A stretch of 64,000 bases of DNA from NCBI GenBank assembly GCA_029961685.1, contig JARWKL010000012.1, positions 15,485,227-15,549,226 on the forward strand, written 5' to 3'. Positions 26,501 to 36,187 of this stretch are shown piece by piece. The notes under the pieces are model-generated. The model was not told the origin of the DNA. It saw only the letters and a program-made list of their open reading frames with translations, and did not search any database. The stretch is from Aristolochia californica (lineage: Eukaryota; Streptophyta; Magnoliopsida; Piperales; Aristolochiaceae). How positions within the stretch are numbered: position 1 is the first letter of the stretch; every line of letters begins with the position of its first letter. Position numbers and translations under genes: made by a program.

Positions 26501-29500
26501 AATGGCGAGAAGGTCCCTAGCTATGGGATTAGTAAGGCGGTAACTTTTTCCATTGGATTTACTTCATTTAATGCGGAATTTTTTGTTATTCCCCTGGCGG
26601 GATTTGATATGGTTTTAGGCATTAAATGGTTACAAACATTGGGGCCCATTCTGTGGGACTTTTCGACTTTAACCATGAGCTTTGATTTGGCCGGAAGTCG
26701 TGTGCTCTTACAGGGTTGTCAGGTGGACAGGGCCCACCGCATACACACTTTGCAGACACAGGATCAGCCTGACAGTACTAGTGATGGTCTGGTTCAGGAG
26801 TTCTCTGACCTCTTCCAGGAGCCTTCGGGGTTGCCTCCCATGAGGCACTGTGACCACAGAATCTGTCTGAAACCAGGTTCTGAGGTAGTGGTCGTGCGAC
26901 TATACCGTTACCCACACCTTTAGAAGGACGAGATAGAGCGTCAGTGCCATGAGATGTTGAAATAGGGTCTTATTCGTCCCAGCCGCTCCTCAATCTCTTC
27001 ACCCGTCTTACTTGTGAAGAAACATGATGGGACATGGAGGTTCTGCGTAGATTATCGGGAGTTGAACGTGCAGACAGTAAAAGACAAGTTCCCGATTCCG
27101 GTAGTGGATGAGCTTCTGGATGAGTTACATGGGTCGTGGTTATTCACTAAACTCGACCTCCGTTCGGGATACCATCAGGTCCGGATGCACCCCTCTGATA
27201 TCGAGAAGACGGCATTCCGCACGCACCATGGTCACTTTGAGTTCGTCGTCAAGCCGTTCGGGTTATCCAATGCACCCTCCACTTTTCAAGCTTTGATGAA
27301 CGAGGTATTTAGCCCCTATCTTCGAAAATTTGTTCTTGTATTTTTCGATGATATTTTGATATATAGCAAGTCGGTTGAGGAGCACTTGGCACACTTGAGG
27401 ATTGTTTTCGACTTGTTAAAAGCACATCAACTCTATTTGAAACATTCCAAGTGTTCTTTTGCGGCTTTACATGTGGGGTATCTGGGACACATTATCTCAC
27501 ATGAGGGGGTTACGGTGGATCCCGAGAAGATCCGAGCTATTCATGAGTGGCCGCAACCACAATCGTGTTCTGCATTACGGGGTTTTCTGGGTCTTGCGGG
27601 CTACTACCGCAAATTTATTCAGAACTATGGGCCAGTGGCAGCACCATTGACGAGTTTACTAAAGAAAAATTCCTTTATTGTTACGGTCCCGGGTCATGGA
27701 TCGAGTAACACGGCGTGGGAGTTGTGAATCCAGCACTGGTACTGAGTTGCTGGATTCGGTAAAGAGGGTTAAAGGTCCCTTCTTTGGGTACTCTTCCACC
27801 AGTGATCAATCTCCCTTTTTATGATCTCATTCTAGTGCTAAAGTTATAGCTAGAATGGAAGTAATTCAGGTGGAGAAAGAATGGAGAAATACCTGTTTTG
27901 CTCACGTTAATCAGGGTTTCAACCTTGATTTGATGCAGCTCGTTCTAGGACTTGAAGACCTAGCTTGATGGGGCAGCCTTGACTCACATTGATGGCTGTC
28001 CTTGCTCTATTTTCATGATGAATTCCCAGCAAGAAGAGTGGCTCTAATCCCTCACGTGAAAGAACCAGAATTACTCCTCCTTTGCTGCTCGTCAAGAGGG
28101 GATTGAACCCAACTTCTTGTTGACGGTGGTGCTGAGAGAAGATCCTCTCTTTGGGCTCGGAAAAGGGGTAGGAAGCTCCTTTTCTTAGTATGGATGATGA
28201 GGGATGAATTTGGGTGAAGATGGATGGCAATGAAGGGTGAAGGATAGGTTGGATTTTTGGAGTAAACCCTAAACTCGAGATCAAGAGGTGATCTCAACCT
28301 ATTTAGACTAGGTTATTCTAAAATCTCAAAGCTTACCTATTTCATTGATACCTTTCCTTTAAATAGGTCACGTCAAGGAGTTTTAGGTTTAGGGTTACAA
28401 TAATTCCCCATAATGCCCTTACATAAAAAGTAATTAGAAATAACTCCTACTTAAAACAATATAAGAAATAAATCCTACTTAAAACAATATAAGAAATAAA
28501 TCCTACTCAAAGAAATATAAGAATTAAATCCTATTGAGTGAGTTGTTGGCTTCTTTGTTGTGTGACTCGGTGTGCTATTGAATCCACAACAGGACCCTCC
28601 TCCCTCTTTCTCCCAGGGAGAGACATATCCATGGGATGGGTTCAAAAAATTCTGACCTGCACCTGAACCCTGATTTTTTTCTCAAAGGGATCCTCCCCAC
28701 AGGCGAATGGCTTCCCTATACCTGCACTGAACAGGTCCAGGCAGGACAAACTACACCCAAACTGCCCATCTTCTTTAGAAGTAAACTTACTCCCAATTGA
28801 TTAAATGGAATAGAAGCAATTTGAGGTCTCCCTCCAAAAATTTCACACATTAAGTGCTTCAATGTTGGCAAGCAAGCTACCTGGGCAACTTATGAAACAA
28901 AGATAACATATGGAGAGACTTGATGGGTGGAGGATGACTCAGCTTCTCCTTCCAAGAGGAAAATATTTAACCTTGAGAGGCCAGATCACACAGTCCTTTA
29001 AAGCATTCAGAGAGAAATTATGAAAGAGTATTTAGTAAACTCAGAGGCAACTGGAAGAGTCAAAAAGCTAGAACATTGCTTATTCGCCTGCAGGTATACA
29101 AGTAACAGTACACACAGAAGTGAACCGCTCACCTACTTGACCAGCTTTCCCTCTTCTAGCTAAATGCAATTCTTTGAAGAAATATCTGAATTGGAATTAC
29201 AGGTCGTTCAGTAGTGTAGAATAACGTAATAACACTTCTAAATCCAGTAAGGAACATCCATAGTGCCTCACATATCCAAAGCCTAATACAAAAGGTATAA
29301 AAGTTATTTGCCACTACATGATCCCAAGCATATTTGGTTTTCATGAACAATCAGAGAATGAAATGTATCGTATTTTTTAAGGAACATCCATAGTGCCTCA
29401 CATATCCAAGCCTAATACAAAAGGTATATAAGTTGCTTGCTCCTATTTGATCAACAAGCATATTTGGTTTTCATGAATAATCTGAGAAAGCAATTTGTCA

Positions 29501-31468
29501 TATTTGTTATTAGATGATAAGAGGCATCCTAACTTCAACTAATCATTTTGGCAGAAATTATCCCAACTTGAACAGGATTCTGTAAGTAGAACCACCCATC
29601 AAGGACTAATTCGTTTGCATGGACCCATGATAGCGAGAATAGTCTGTCTTACTTCTTGCCTCTTTTTTACAATCACCTACCTCCTTGGTGTGTCTCATCA
29701 CACTTATATTGAGTACACATGAGGAGAGCGGCGGCAGATTCAACAACCAGAGTTCACCACGGGGCAGAGAGCTAAGAAAGAGTTGATCCCAGTCATTCGA
29801 TTATTAATTCAGTTTTTTTATGTTTTCTTTGACTAAGCGCCTAGCACGAAAGCCGTTGCTTGTTGGCTTGGTTTCCCGATTGAACCTAGGCGAGCAGCTG
29901 TAAAGGTTGCTATTGCTGTTTTCTGCAAGAGCAAGTGCAGTACTCGTTACTGTACTTACAGAGCTTTCAAGGGTACTTACTTGATTGAGCTCAAATTTTG
30001 AGTAGTCTTATCTTGGAACAGGAGAAATCCCAATTTTCGAAGAAGGCATGACAGCAGTGGCATACAACTTTGGACCTCATGGCCAGCCCCGTCACCTTTC
30101 GGAATGGGGTTGTCTACAAGACGCTCTTAAGGGCTCTTGTCTTCTCGGATTTCATTTTTTTTTTGTTATAAAAAGCTTTGACCTACTCCCTGAGTACTTG
30201 AACCTGGCAAGATCCTTAACACATCAAATTCGATGGAAAGACTGATTGATTGTCCAAACAAGAATATTGCCCTGATTAATAACAGCTAAAAATCTTGGCC
30301 TTATGCTATTATTTCAATCCCCTGTGTGGTACAGAGATTTTAAAGACTAGGCTCATAGCGGGACTCCTTCTCAAACAGTAGGTTTTTGACCATTGATCCG
30401 AGAGTGTTAGGACCTAGCAAGCAGTTAAAAGCCAAAACTTTGTTTCACTGACTAATCAGAATGAACTAATCATAGGCAGTTGGTTATACATTTATTTTTT
30501 ATCTTTGTAAGTAGACAGGTTGGCTAGTCAACTACATGCAATTTAAAAAAAATAGTTGTTTATCACCTCATAATATGTTGTGAACCTCCATCTTACAGAG
30601 TTCTTCGTCTTTTTTGTCAGTAGAAAATGCTTACACTAAAATCTTTGTAACCATCAAACTAAAACCCCAAATAACAGAGATTGGTGCCATCTCATGGAAG
30701 AAGCTCCAATTTAACACGTCAAGTATGAAGAACACAAGAGTTCTAACCATAGCAGATCTTTCAAGTTCAAATTTTTAGACATGTTTTTTAAAATCTGTCC
30801 GTGCGTGTGCGTGTGCGTGTGCGTGTGGGTGTGGCAGCCATAAGACATATGATGGTAGAGCAACTTCTAAAACACGCAGTACTCAAGCTGTTTACCTTGG
30901 CCCGCCGATGAAGCGGAGTGGCAGCCATAAGACATATGATGGTAGAGCAATTAGGGTTAGCAATGATAGCTCCCTTGCCAGAGCCCAGCTTAATGTGAAC
31001 CATTGCCTCAGGATTGACCTCTGGGATGACGAGAGGGACTAAATCATCCATCCGAAAAGCAGAACTGTTGTCCACAACAATCGTACCACGCTCCACAGCC
31101 AACGGGGCGAACTGTTTGCTCACTGAACCGCCCGCGCTGAACAGCGCAATATCGACTCCGCCGAAGCTTTCGGCGGTGAGCTCCTCGACGACATAATCCT
31201 TACCTTCGAAAGACATACGCGAACCGGCGGAGCGCTTGCTGGCGAGCATTTTGATCGATCGGTAAGGATAGTCACGGTCGGAGAGAACCCGGAGGAATTC
31301 CTGACCAACGGCGCCGGTCACCCCGACTACGGCGACGGAAGGGCCGGACTCTGTAGCGCTCATGCGAACGTCGAGGCGCCGCGGGCCAGCTTTGATGCGA
31401 GGGACACCAAATCGGGAGGAGAAGAAGGAATAGTTGGCTGGGGCGCAGGAGGCGGCTGAGGCTGGCAT
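11232..31468 (-). CDS. ASADH: Aspartate-semialdehyde dehydrogenase, complete 8-exon gene
   Basis: The enzyme makes aspartate semialdehyde from aspartyl phosphate with NADPH, the branch-point step to Lys, Thr, Met and Ile in plastids. Exons, all with GT-AG borders: 31468-30896, 20349-20263, 20169-20125, 20037-19942, 19761-19660, 11659-11573, 11462-11395, 11313-11232 (TAG at 11234-11232). They join to 379 codons, close to the family length. Residues 1-40 are Ser/Ala/Arg-rich and fit a plastid transit peptide. GVTGAVGQE (49-57) is the dinucleotide-binding loop, NPNCST holds the catalytic Cys174, and RVPVMRAH carries the substrate Arg280 and acid/base His287. The ATG at 31468 is the first one and opens the leader. 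No stop or frameshift is seen, so the gene looks functional. It is odd only in its size: two introns of 10.5 and 8.0 kb filled with transposons. Confidence 0.95.
11660..12060. other. ASADH intron 5, unique-looking stretch
   Basis: AT-rich intron sequence with an A-run near 11866-11880. No gene or clear element end is seen. Confidence 0.6.
13677..15127 (-). mobile_element. LTR-element remnant interrupting the LINE
   Basis: 13677 to about 13896 runs TGTTGTCTCC...TTTTCACA and is followed by CTCCCCCTTAAGCTGG, a reversed purine tract, so it looks like the LTR of a minus-strand element. The rest has no recognisable gag or pol. The TRIM at 14052-14470 sits in it. Boundaries on the right are not clear. 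Confidence 0.45.
14052..14470 (+). mobile_element. TRIM element, 419 bp, intact ends
   Basis: Two 118-bp LTRs (14052-14169 and 14353-14470) begin TGTTAAGGAATAGTCC and end CCCAACTTAACA, differing at only a few bases. The primer site TGGTATCAGAGC follows the first LTR directly (14170-14181) and a purine tract GTGAGGGGGAG precedes the second. Perfect 5-bp target duplication GATCT (14047-14051, 14471-14475). No coding capacity. High LTR identity suggests a fairly young insertion. Confidence 0.95.
16255..16695. repeat. Cluster of GATCGATCA / ATGCTT words
   Basis: The palindrome-like word TGATCGATCATGCTT and close variants recur about a dozen times in some 430 bp, with the last copies (16640-16690) as direct tandem units GTAGGTTGATCGATCATGCT. 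No open frame of note. It lies in ASADH intron 5 between the LINE and a TIR element. The surrounding 15861-17530 shows no other recognisable feature. Confidence 0.7.
17536..19090. mobile_element. Probable non-autonomous TIR DNA transposon
   Basis: The left end (G-run, then GTGTTAGTC) and right end (GGACTAACCCCCC at 19076-19088) are imperfect inverted repeats. Both subterminal zones are packed with CATGTACATG / TTCATGTCC words in opposite orientations, as expected of transposase-binding regions. The left end starts with 31 consecutive G (17542-17572). 17750-18235 is a GC- and CT-rich block resembling a plant 5' leader; 18240-18860 is very AT-rich. No transposase is present. The target duplication is unclear, so the superfamily is not assigned. 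Confidence 0.45.
17542..17572. repeat. Poly-G run, 31 bases
   Basis: Uninterrupted G homopolymer at the left end of the TIR-type element; could fold into a G-quadruplex or be partly an assembly artefact. Confidence 0.9.
19094..19659. other. ASADH intron 5, right end, no element recognised
   Basis: AT-rich intron. A short phrase TGAAAACAAATTAAGA is repeated at about 19280 and 19310. Nothing else stands out. Confidence 0.6.
19660..20349 (-). CDS. ASADH: ASADH exons 2-5 (codons 192-301)
   Basis: Four short phase-0 exons separated by introns of 93, 87 and 180 bp: 20349-20263 (starts [16 protein letters not shown]), 20169-20125 ([15 protein letters not shown]), 20037-19942 ([20 protein letters not shown]...) and 19761-19660 ([20 protein letters not shown]...). 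All have AG acceptors and GT donors. They encode the dimer/catalytic domain with Arg280 and His287. The normal small introns between them contrast with the giant ones on either side. Confidence 0.93.
20350..22180. other. ASADH intron 1, left end with old dispersed repeat
   Basis: 20350-20800 shows nothing recognisable. 20820-22130 shares phrases and order with the repeat at 4914-6369 and 9770-10560 (CCAAAAACCTGAAAGG, TTTCAAAGTAAA, TAAAAACCAAATCAATGCTC). It is probably a diverged copy of the same dispersed element. No coding sequence is recognised. Confidence 0.5.
22180..22610 (-). mobile_element. LINE 3' fragment
   Basis: The minus-strand translation ([18 protein letters not shown]...) parallels the RNase H tail and 3' region of the LINE at 12061-13676 ([20 protein letters not shown]), and the DNA shares whole phrases such as GAGACCAAATACAAG and CCATCTGATGA. 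A 5'-truncated copy of a related LINE. Confidence 0.6.
22585..22920 (+). mobile_element. Possible gypsy 3' end or solo LTR
   Basis: TTGAGGACAAGGTTCTTTTG followed by GGGCGGAAGAA resembles the 3' tail and purine tract of plant gypsy polyproteins (compare CTTGAGGACAAGCTCATC at 58761). The LTR would begin near 22617 and end near 22920 (CTATAACTGACA). No second LTR or target duplication was found. Confidence 0.35.
22921..24303. other. ASADH intron 1, no firm feature
   Basis: 22940-23300 on the minus strand faintly resembles a LINE zinc-binding tail, but too weakly to call. A 69-codon minus frame at 23884-23675 ([20 protein letters not shown]...) has an ordinary protein composition but no recognised family. 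23900-24303 is CT/AG-rich with no feature. Confidence 0.35.
24304..28591 (+). mobile_element. Ty3/gypsy element with inverted LTRs
   Basis: The left LTR (24304-25217, 914 bp) runs TGTTGTAGACTC...GGGACCGTAACA and is followed by the primer site TGGTATCAGAGC at 25221-25232. The right LTR (27679-28591, 913 bp) is the same sequence in reverse orientation, so both outer ends are U3 termini. A perfect 5-bp target duplication GGACC flanks the whole unit (24299-24303, 28592-28596). The interior carries gag, protease and RT; the RNase H end, integrase and 3' purine tract are missing, RT being joined directly to the U5 end of the inverted LTR. It sits in ASADH intron 1. Confidence 0.93.
25218..27678 (+). 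pseudogene. Gypsy gag-protease-RT polyprotein, truncated
   Basis: Gag capsid part ([20 protein letters not shown]) at about 25515-25575; a knuckle at about 26200 in which the first Cys is Tyr ([15 protein letters not shown]); retropepsin-type protease motif VDSGSTHNF near 26403; RT from about 26840 with [25 protein letters not shown] and catalytic [10 protein letters not shown] at 27341. Two in-frame TAG stops (26921-26923 and 26962-26964) break the frame and the reading stops at the RT-RNase H border ([16 protein letters not shown]). The frame is open from within the LTR, so the gag start is not certain. It cannot move by itself. Confidence 0.88.
28592..30895. other. ASADH intron 1, right part
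   Basis: A tandem duplication of about 130 bp lies at 29249-29378 and 29379-29510 (AAGGAACATCCATAGTGCCT...). A GTGCGT-type hexamer repeat is at 30801-30833. 30831-30863 copies the exon 1 segment 30918-30950. Otherwise no gene or element is recognised. Confidence 0.6.
30831..30863. repeat. Intronic copy of the catalytic-Cys exon segment
   Basis: These 33 bp are identical to 30918-30950, the part of ASADH exon 1 that encodes [11 protein letters not shown]. The copy lies in intron 1, 33 bp past the donor site, and abuts the hexamer repeat. Confidence 0.95.
30896..31468 (-). CDS. ASADH: ASADH exon 1 (codons 1-191)
   Basis: This exon carries the transit peptide, the whole NADP-binding part and the catalytic motif [15 protein letters not shown]. 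It ends after an AAG codon (phase 0) at the donor AAG|GTAAAC. The open frame runs on past the donor to about 30788, but that tail reads intron with a hexamer repeat and is not part of the protein. The exon is GC-rich compared with the AT-rich surroundings, as is usual for a real plant first exon. Upstream 31469-31690 holds the 5' leader and promoter; I see no clear TATA box there. Confidence 0.93.
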
Positions 31469-31689
31469 TTTCAGTATATTACACTTTGCACGGCGGCGCC
31501 TCCTGTGCTAGTTGTACAATGGTCTTTGAGTGAGAGAAGGGGGTTTAAGAAGAAGGTAGAGTTCGAGCCAAGAGAAAAATAAACTGAAAACCCCACATCA
31601 AACAGTGTCCAACGTGTTTGTTTCAAAATATGAATGATTCAAGTTAAACCGGATACATATTTTAAAATTAAATAATGGAGCCTCAAGGG

Positions 31690-33711
31690 CATAGTGGCTA
31701 ACCATAGGTTCCATACGGAATCAGGGATGGGCAAGGATCAGTGTAAAAATAGAATGAAAGAGACCAATTTACAGTGGTTCAGCTGACCTACGTCCACCTG
31801 AGTGATAAGGATAAATTTTTCACTAATGATAATCAGAGTTATATAATCCTTATATAATATTAAACCCTAGAGGTATTTGTATAAAAAAAACACAAATACC
31901 CATATACATTAATAACCCCCCAACCTTATATTATGTGAGTCATATGTTCAACAATCTCTACTTTGGCGAATATTCACTCCTTAAGAAATAAAACATAACT
32001 TAGGACTCCACCTGGAAGAATAGGTTGGGGGTCGTATCTCATCTAGCAACTGGAGACATTTTATAAGTCCCCTATCGCTCTCTTCCCCATGGGAAGCTCC
32101 ACTGACTCCCATGTCTGGTTTTTATGCAGAGACTCCATCTGCTCCATATCCTCCACCATAACACTTATCCATCTACTTTTCTCCTGGATTTGTACTGCCT
32201 CCTGAAAAGTAGGAGGATCCCCACTACTAGTAATAAATGCATAAAAAACCAAATCTTCAAAACCATACCTGGTAGGTGGCTTGATAGTGCGTTTGGGTCT
32301 GTCTGTGGCTATACGGTGATGTTGTTGCTCACCTGAACTAGATCTTTCTACATGCTGAATATCTTTTTCTCTACCATGGTTATCTAGCTTCACCTGCACC
32401 ACATGCTCATTGGTGTTGCAATTTTCTGGCACCTGTTTCTCTTTTTCTTGAGTATGCTGCAACATGGTTTTTTCATCAAAAAACACATCTCGACTGATCA
32501 CCGTCTTGTTTGCCTTCAGATCCCCTAATCTTAAAGTCTTTCACCCCTTTCTAATAGCCCAGAAAGATACATTGTCTAGACTTCGCATCAAGCTTCGACC
32601 TCTTCTCACTAGAAACATATATATAGAATGGACAACCAAACACTCTCAAGCCAGAGTAGGCTACCTCACTGCCTGTCCACACTTCCTTTGATATTTTCCC
32701 ATCTAGTGATGCTCTAGGTGATTTGTTAATCAAGAAACATGTCATATTCACTGCTTCTGCCCAGAAGTTATTTGTAAGCCCTGCATTCAACCAGAGACAT
32801 CTAGCTTTTCAGCTATATTTTTGTTCATCCTTTCCGCCACACCGTTCCGTGTGGTGTCTTGCGTACTGTAAAGTTTCTCTTAATTCTATGCTACTTACAC
32901 AACTCCTTGAACTTTGAGTCTGTGTACTCAATACCATTGTCTGATCGGAGGCATTTAATCTTCCTCCCTGTCTGGTTCTCTACTTCAGTTTTTCACAACT
33001 TAAACTTGGCAAACATTTCTAACTTATGCTGTATGAAGTACACCCAAACTTTTTGTGAGTAGTCATCAATTAAAGTCACGAAATACATGTGTCCTCCTTG
33101 GGATGCTACTCTTACTGGCCCCCAAACATCTGAGTGAACATAGTCTAGAATCCCCTCCGTCTTGTGTGTGGCTGCCTTGAACTGCACCTTATTATGTTTC
33201 CCAAGGACACAAAACTTGCAGCAATCAAGCTTGCATGTTTTGATACCCTTCAATAGATTTATCTTATGAAGCTCCATCATCCCACACACTCCCATATGAC
33301 CTAACCACATATGCCACAAAATTGTACAGTCTGACTCAGACTCTACAGTTGCAACTCCAACTACTACTATGGTACCTTGCAGTGTATAGATATTGCCAGA
33401 TATTTTCTGTCCCTTCATCACTGTAAGACGCTTTTACTAATTTTCATTATTCCACTTGCAAACTTGTAACTATATCCATTACAGTCTAAAGTGCCCAATG
33501 AAGTCATATTCTTTCTTAAATCAGGTATGTGTCTAACATTACACAACGTTCTAATAACACCATCAAACATTTTAATTTGCATACTTCATGTTCCAACAAT
33601 TTTGCATGAAACATCATTACCCATTAAAACATAACCAGAGTATACTAACCTGTAGGTCTGAAACCAATCTTTATTTGGCATCATGTTATAAAAACATGTT
33701 GTATTACCGTA
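31690..33711 (-). mobile_element. Truncated Ty1/copia element, protease to RT start
   Basis: Minus strand from 33711: protease tail (NKDWFQTYR, GNDVSCKIVGT, IPDLRKNMTSLGTLD), GAG-pre-integrase (LWHMWLGHMGVCGMMELHK), integrase core (YVHSDVWGPVRVASQGGHMY), the integrase tail (NNFWAEAVNMTCFLINKSPR at 32790-32730) and the first part of RT (FQEAVQIQEKSRWISVMVED) to about 32060. The rest of RT and RNase H are deleted. A purine stretch and probable LTR start (TGTTGAACATATGACTC) lie at about 31953, with the LTR running to about 31690. Several frameshifts; dead. It is cut on the right by the LTR of the next element. Confidence 0.8.
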
Positions 33712-35850
33712 TGTTGGAATGTATATAAGATAGGATTTGTGTTTATATTTTGTTGTATAGTTTATGTCTCGTACATGGGCTCATTAGTTCGGCTGGGATG
33801 CCTTGTATTTAGCCGATGGGTTGTAATGTAACCTAACCCTAAGTTTAAATAGAAAAGAAAAGGACGGGAACAGGACTCCCATTTTTCCGGGCTTCCGCTG
33901 TGTCTCCTTCCTCACTGTGAAACCAGAGCTTGAAGCTCTTCTTCTCCCTTGCTGTTCCGTCAGCGCCTCTGGTGGTGGTTCTGTCCACCAAATCTCAGAA
34001 CTGGAAGCTCTTGTCTTGGCTGTTGCGTCAGCCTCCATTGGTGGAAGTTGGGTGCTTCTTTCAGGTAACACTCTTCGAGAAATATTTAACATGGTGTCAG
34101 AGCTTGGTTGGAGTCCGAAGCTTTCCCTTGCCGACGAGCTGCTGTACGACGACTCAGAGGACGGCCGGAGCTCAGGCGAGATCGGAAAAAGTCGTCCGAC
34201 CACAGAGGAGTGGTCGGAAACCACCGACGGATCTCAGGGCTCCATCCTCGACGCGCTGCTGTCCGAAACCATTCCTTGCCGACGAGCTGCTGCCCGAAGC
34301 CTTCCCTTGCCGACGACCTGCTGTCCGACTACTCAAAGGTCGGCCGGAGCTCAGGCGAGATCAGAAACCGTCGTCCGACCTCAGAGGAGTGGTCGGAAAC
34401 CACCGACGGAACTCAGAGCTCCGTCCTCGCCGAGAAGGTGAACCGTCGTGGAATTTTTTTCACGTACAGGAAATTTGATTTATTTGCCTAAGGTGGTTTT
34501 TGGAATTTCTGAGATTGTGGGGACAGAACTGGAATTTCTGAGATTTTGGGGATATAACTGGAATTTCTGAGATTGTGGGACAGAACTGGAATTTTTGAGA
34601 TTGTGGGGACAGAACAGGAATTTCTGATATGTGGGGACAGAAGTGGAAATTCCGAAATCGTAGGGGCAAATCTGGAAATTTCAGCTGGTATCATGTCAAT
34701 GGACAGGTTAGAGTTCTCCCCCATTAGTTTCACGCGTAAGAACTATAGTAACTGGGCATTTCAGTTCCGACTATTTATCATGGGCAAAAATTTGTAGGGT
34801 CATATTGATGGGAGTATTCCGGTGCCTCGCGAGGCTAAAGCATTGTCCAAGTGGACCACCATGGACGCTAGAGTCATAACTTGGATACTTGGATCCATGG
34901 AGCCTCATCTTGTCCTTAATCTGAGGTCCTACAAAACTGCCGCAAAAATGTGAGATTACCTCTACAAGGTTTATCATCAAAACAGCATAGCCACACAATT
35001 TCAAGTTGAATATGAAACGGCTAACTTCACACAAGGAAGTCGTTCCATGGAAGAATACATTTCGGGTTTTCAAAATCTTTGGGTTGACTATACTGATATA
35101 GGTTATGAGAACGTCCCAGTTTTTTCTCTCTCGACTGTGCAAGTTGTACACGAAACCAACAAGAGATACCAATTCTTGATAAAACTCCGTCTCGAGTTTG
35201 AGATTACCCGCTCACATCTGATGAATCGTCATCTTGTGTCGTCTCTGGATGCTTGTTTGAGTGAACTTCTTAGGGAGGAACAACGCATGAGTAGTCAAGC
35301 TAGGATGGAACATCGGGTCCAGGCTGATGCCTCTGCTACTATGGCCTATGCAGCACAAGGGAAGAATAAGGGTCGAGACATGAGTTATGTCTAGTGCTTT
35401 CACTACAAGGATTATGGTCATTTTGCTCGGGAATGCCCCAAGAAGTCTTGTAACTATTGCAAGAAGTCGGGTCATCTCATCGCCGCTTGTCCTACTCGCT
35501 ATGAAAAGAAGAAGAATATTACTTATCATGCCTCCACTGGTACTTCTAGTTCTGCAGCATTGCCGACTGCCATCCTGGTTACTACAATTCTTGTTTCTCC
35601 AGCACCAACAAATCCGAACATACTCACCCCTGAAATGGTACAACAGATGATCATATCTGTTTTTTCTACTTTTGGTCTCTCAGGTAAGCATAAAGTCTCT
35701 GCTCAGCCATGGTATTTTGATTTTGGTGCTTCTAACCATATGACCAATAACATCATCTCTCTTTCTAATGTCTGCAAGTATGATGACTATCTGAAAATCA
35801 ACACTACTGATGGCAGCTCTTTGCCTATCAGTATTATTTGTGATCTCTCT
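33712..35850 (+). mobile_element. Ty1/copia element, 5' LTR to protease, truncated
   Basis: 5' LTR 33712-34091 (TGTTGGAATG...ATTTAACA), primer site TGGTGTCAGAGC at 34092-34103, then a 600-bp leader with repeats. Gag starts near ATG 34693 (MSMDRLEFSPISFTRKNYSN) and shows stops at 34795, 34951 and 35392. Two zinc knuckles follow at 35395-35500: CFHYKDYGHFAREC (second Cys is Tyr) and CNYCKKSGHLIAAC (intact). The protease start PWYFDFGASNHMT is at 35707. Homology ends near 35850; integrase and RT are missing and no 3' LTR is seen. Confidence 0.8.
34104..34690. repeat. Leader repeats of the copia element
   Basis: Two arrays. About 34128-34230 and 34306-34410 are imperfect copies of a GC-rich ~105-bp unit (CTTGCCGACGA...GGTCGGAAACCACCGACGGA), with a partial copy between. 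34500-34685 holds about seven ~30-bp units around GGAATTTCTGAGATTGTGG. Several overlapping open frames in this zone are by-products of the repeats. Confidence 0.8.
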
Positions 35851-35899
35851 AACCCAGGTGAACCAGAACCACCTAGCTCTGACATGCAAAACTTCCCCT

Positions 35900-36138
35900 T
35901 AGGGGTGGCATCGAGCTGAGCCGAGCCCGAACCTGCTTATGTTCGAGCCAAGCTTCGAGCCGAGCCTTGTCTCGAGTCTAAAATTGTTATCGATCTCGAG
36001 CCCTACGAGTTCGAGCCGAGCTCGAGCCTCAACATACATTTAAAACTTTTCAAAAAATATATATCGAATAAAATGTATATAAAATTATGCATACATTTTA
36101 CATAAAATTGGGCATGACCTCTACATAAAATTAGGCAT

Positions 36139-36187
<49 letters not shown>

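Noticed and set aside
30788..30895. Extension of ASADH exon 1 to a 226-codon frame
   Set aside because: The tail repeats the active-site motif and a Thr-Arg array from the hexamer repeat; the donor at 30895 and exon 2 give the proper family sequence.
33917..34491. Open frames of 127-182 codons
   Set aside because: All three plus frames are open because of the GC-rich leader repeats of the copia element upstream of gag.
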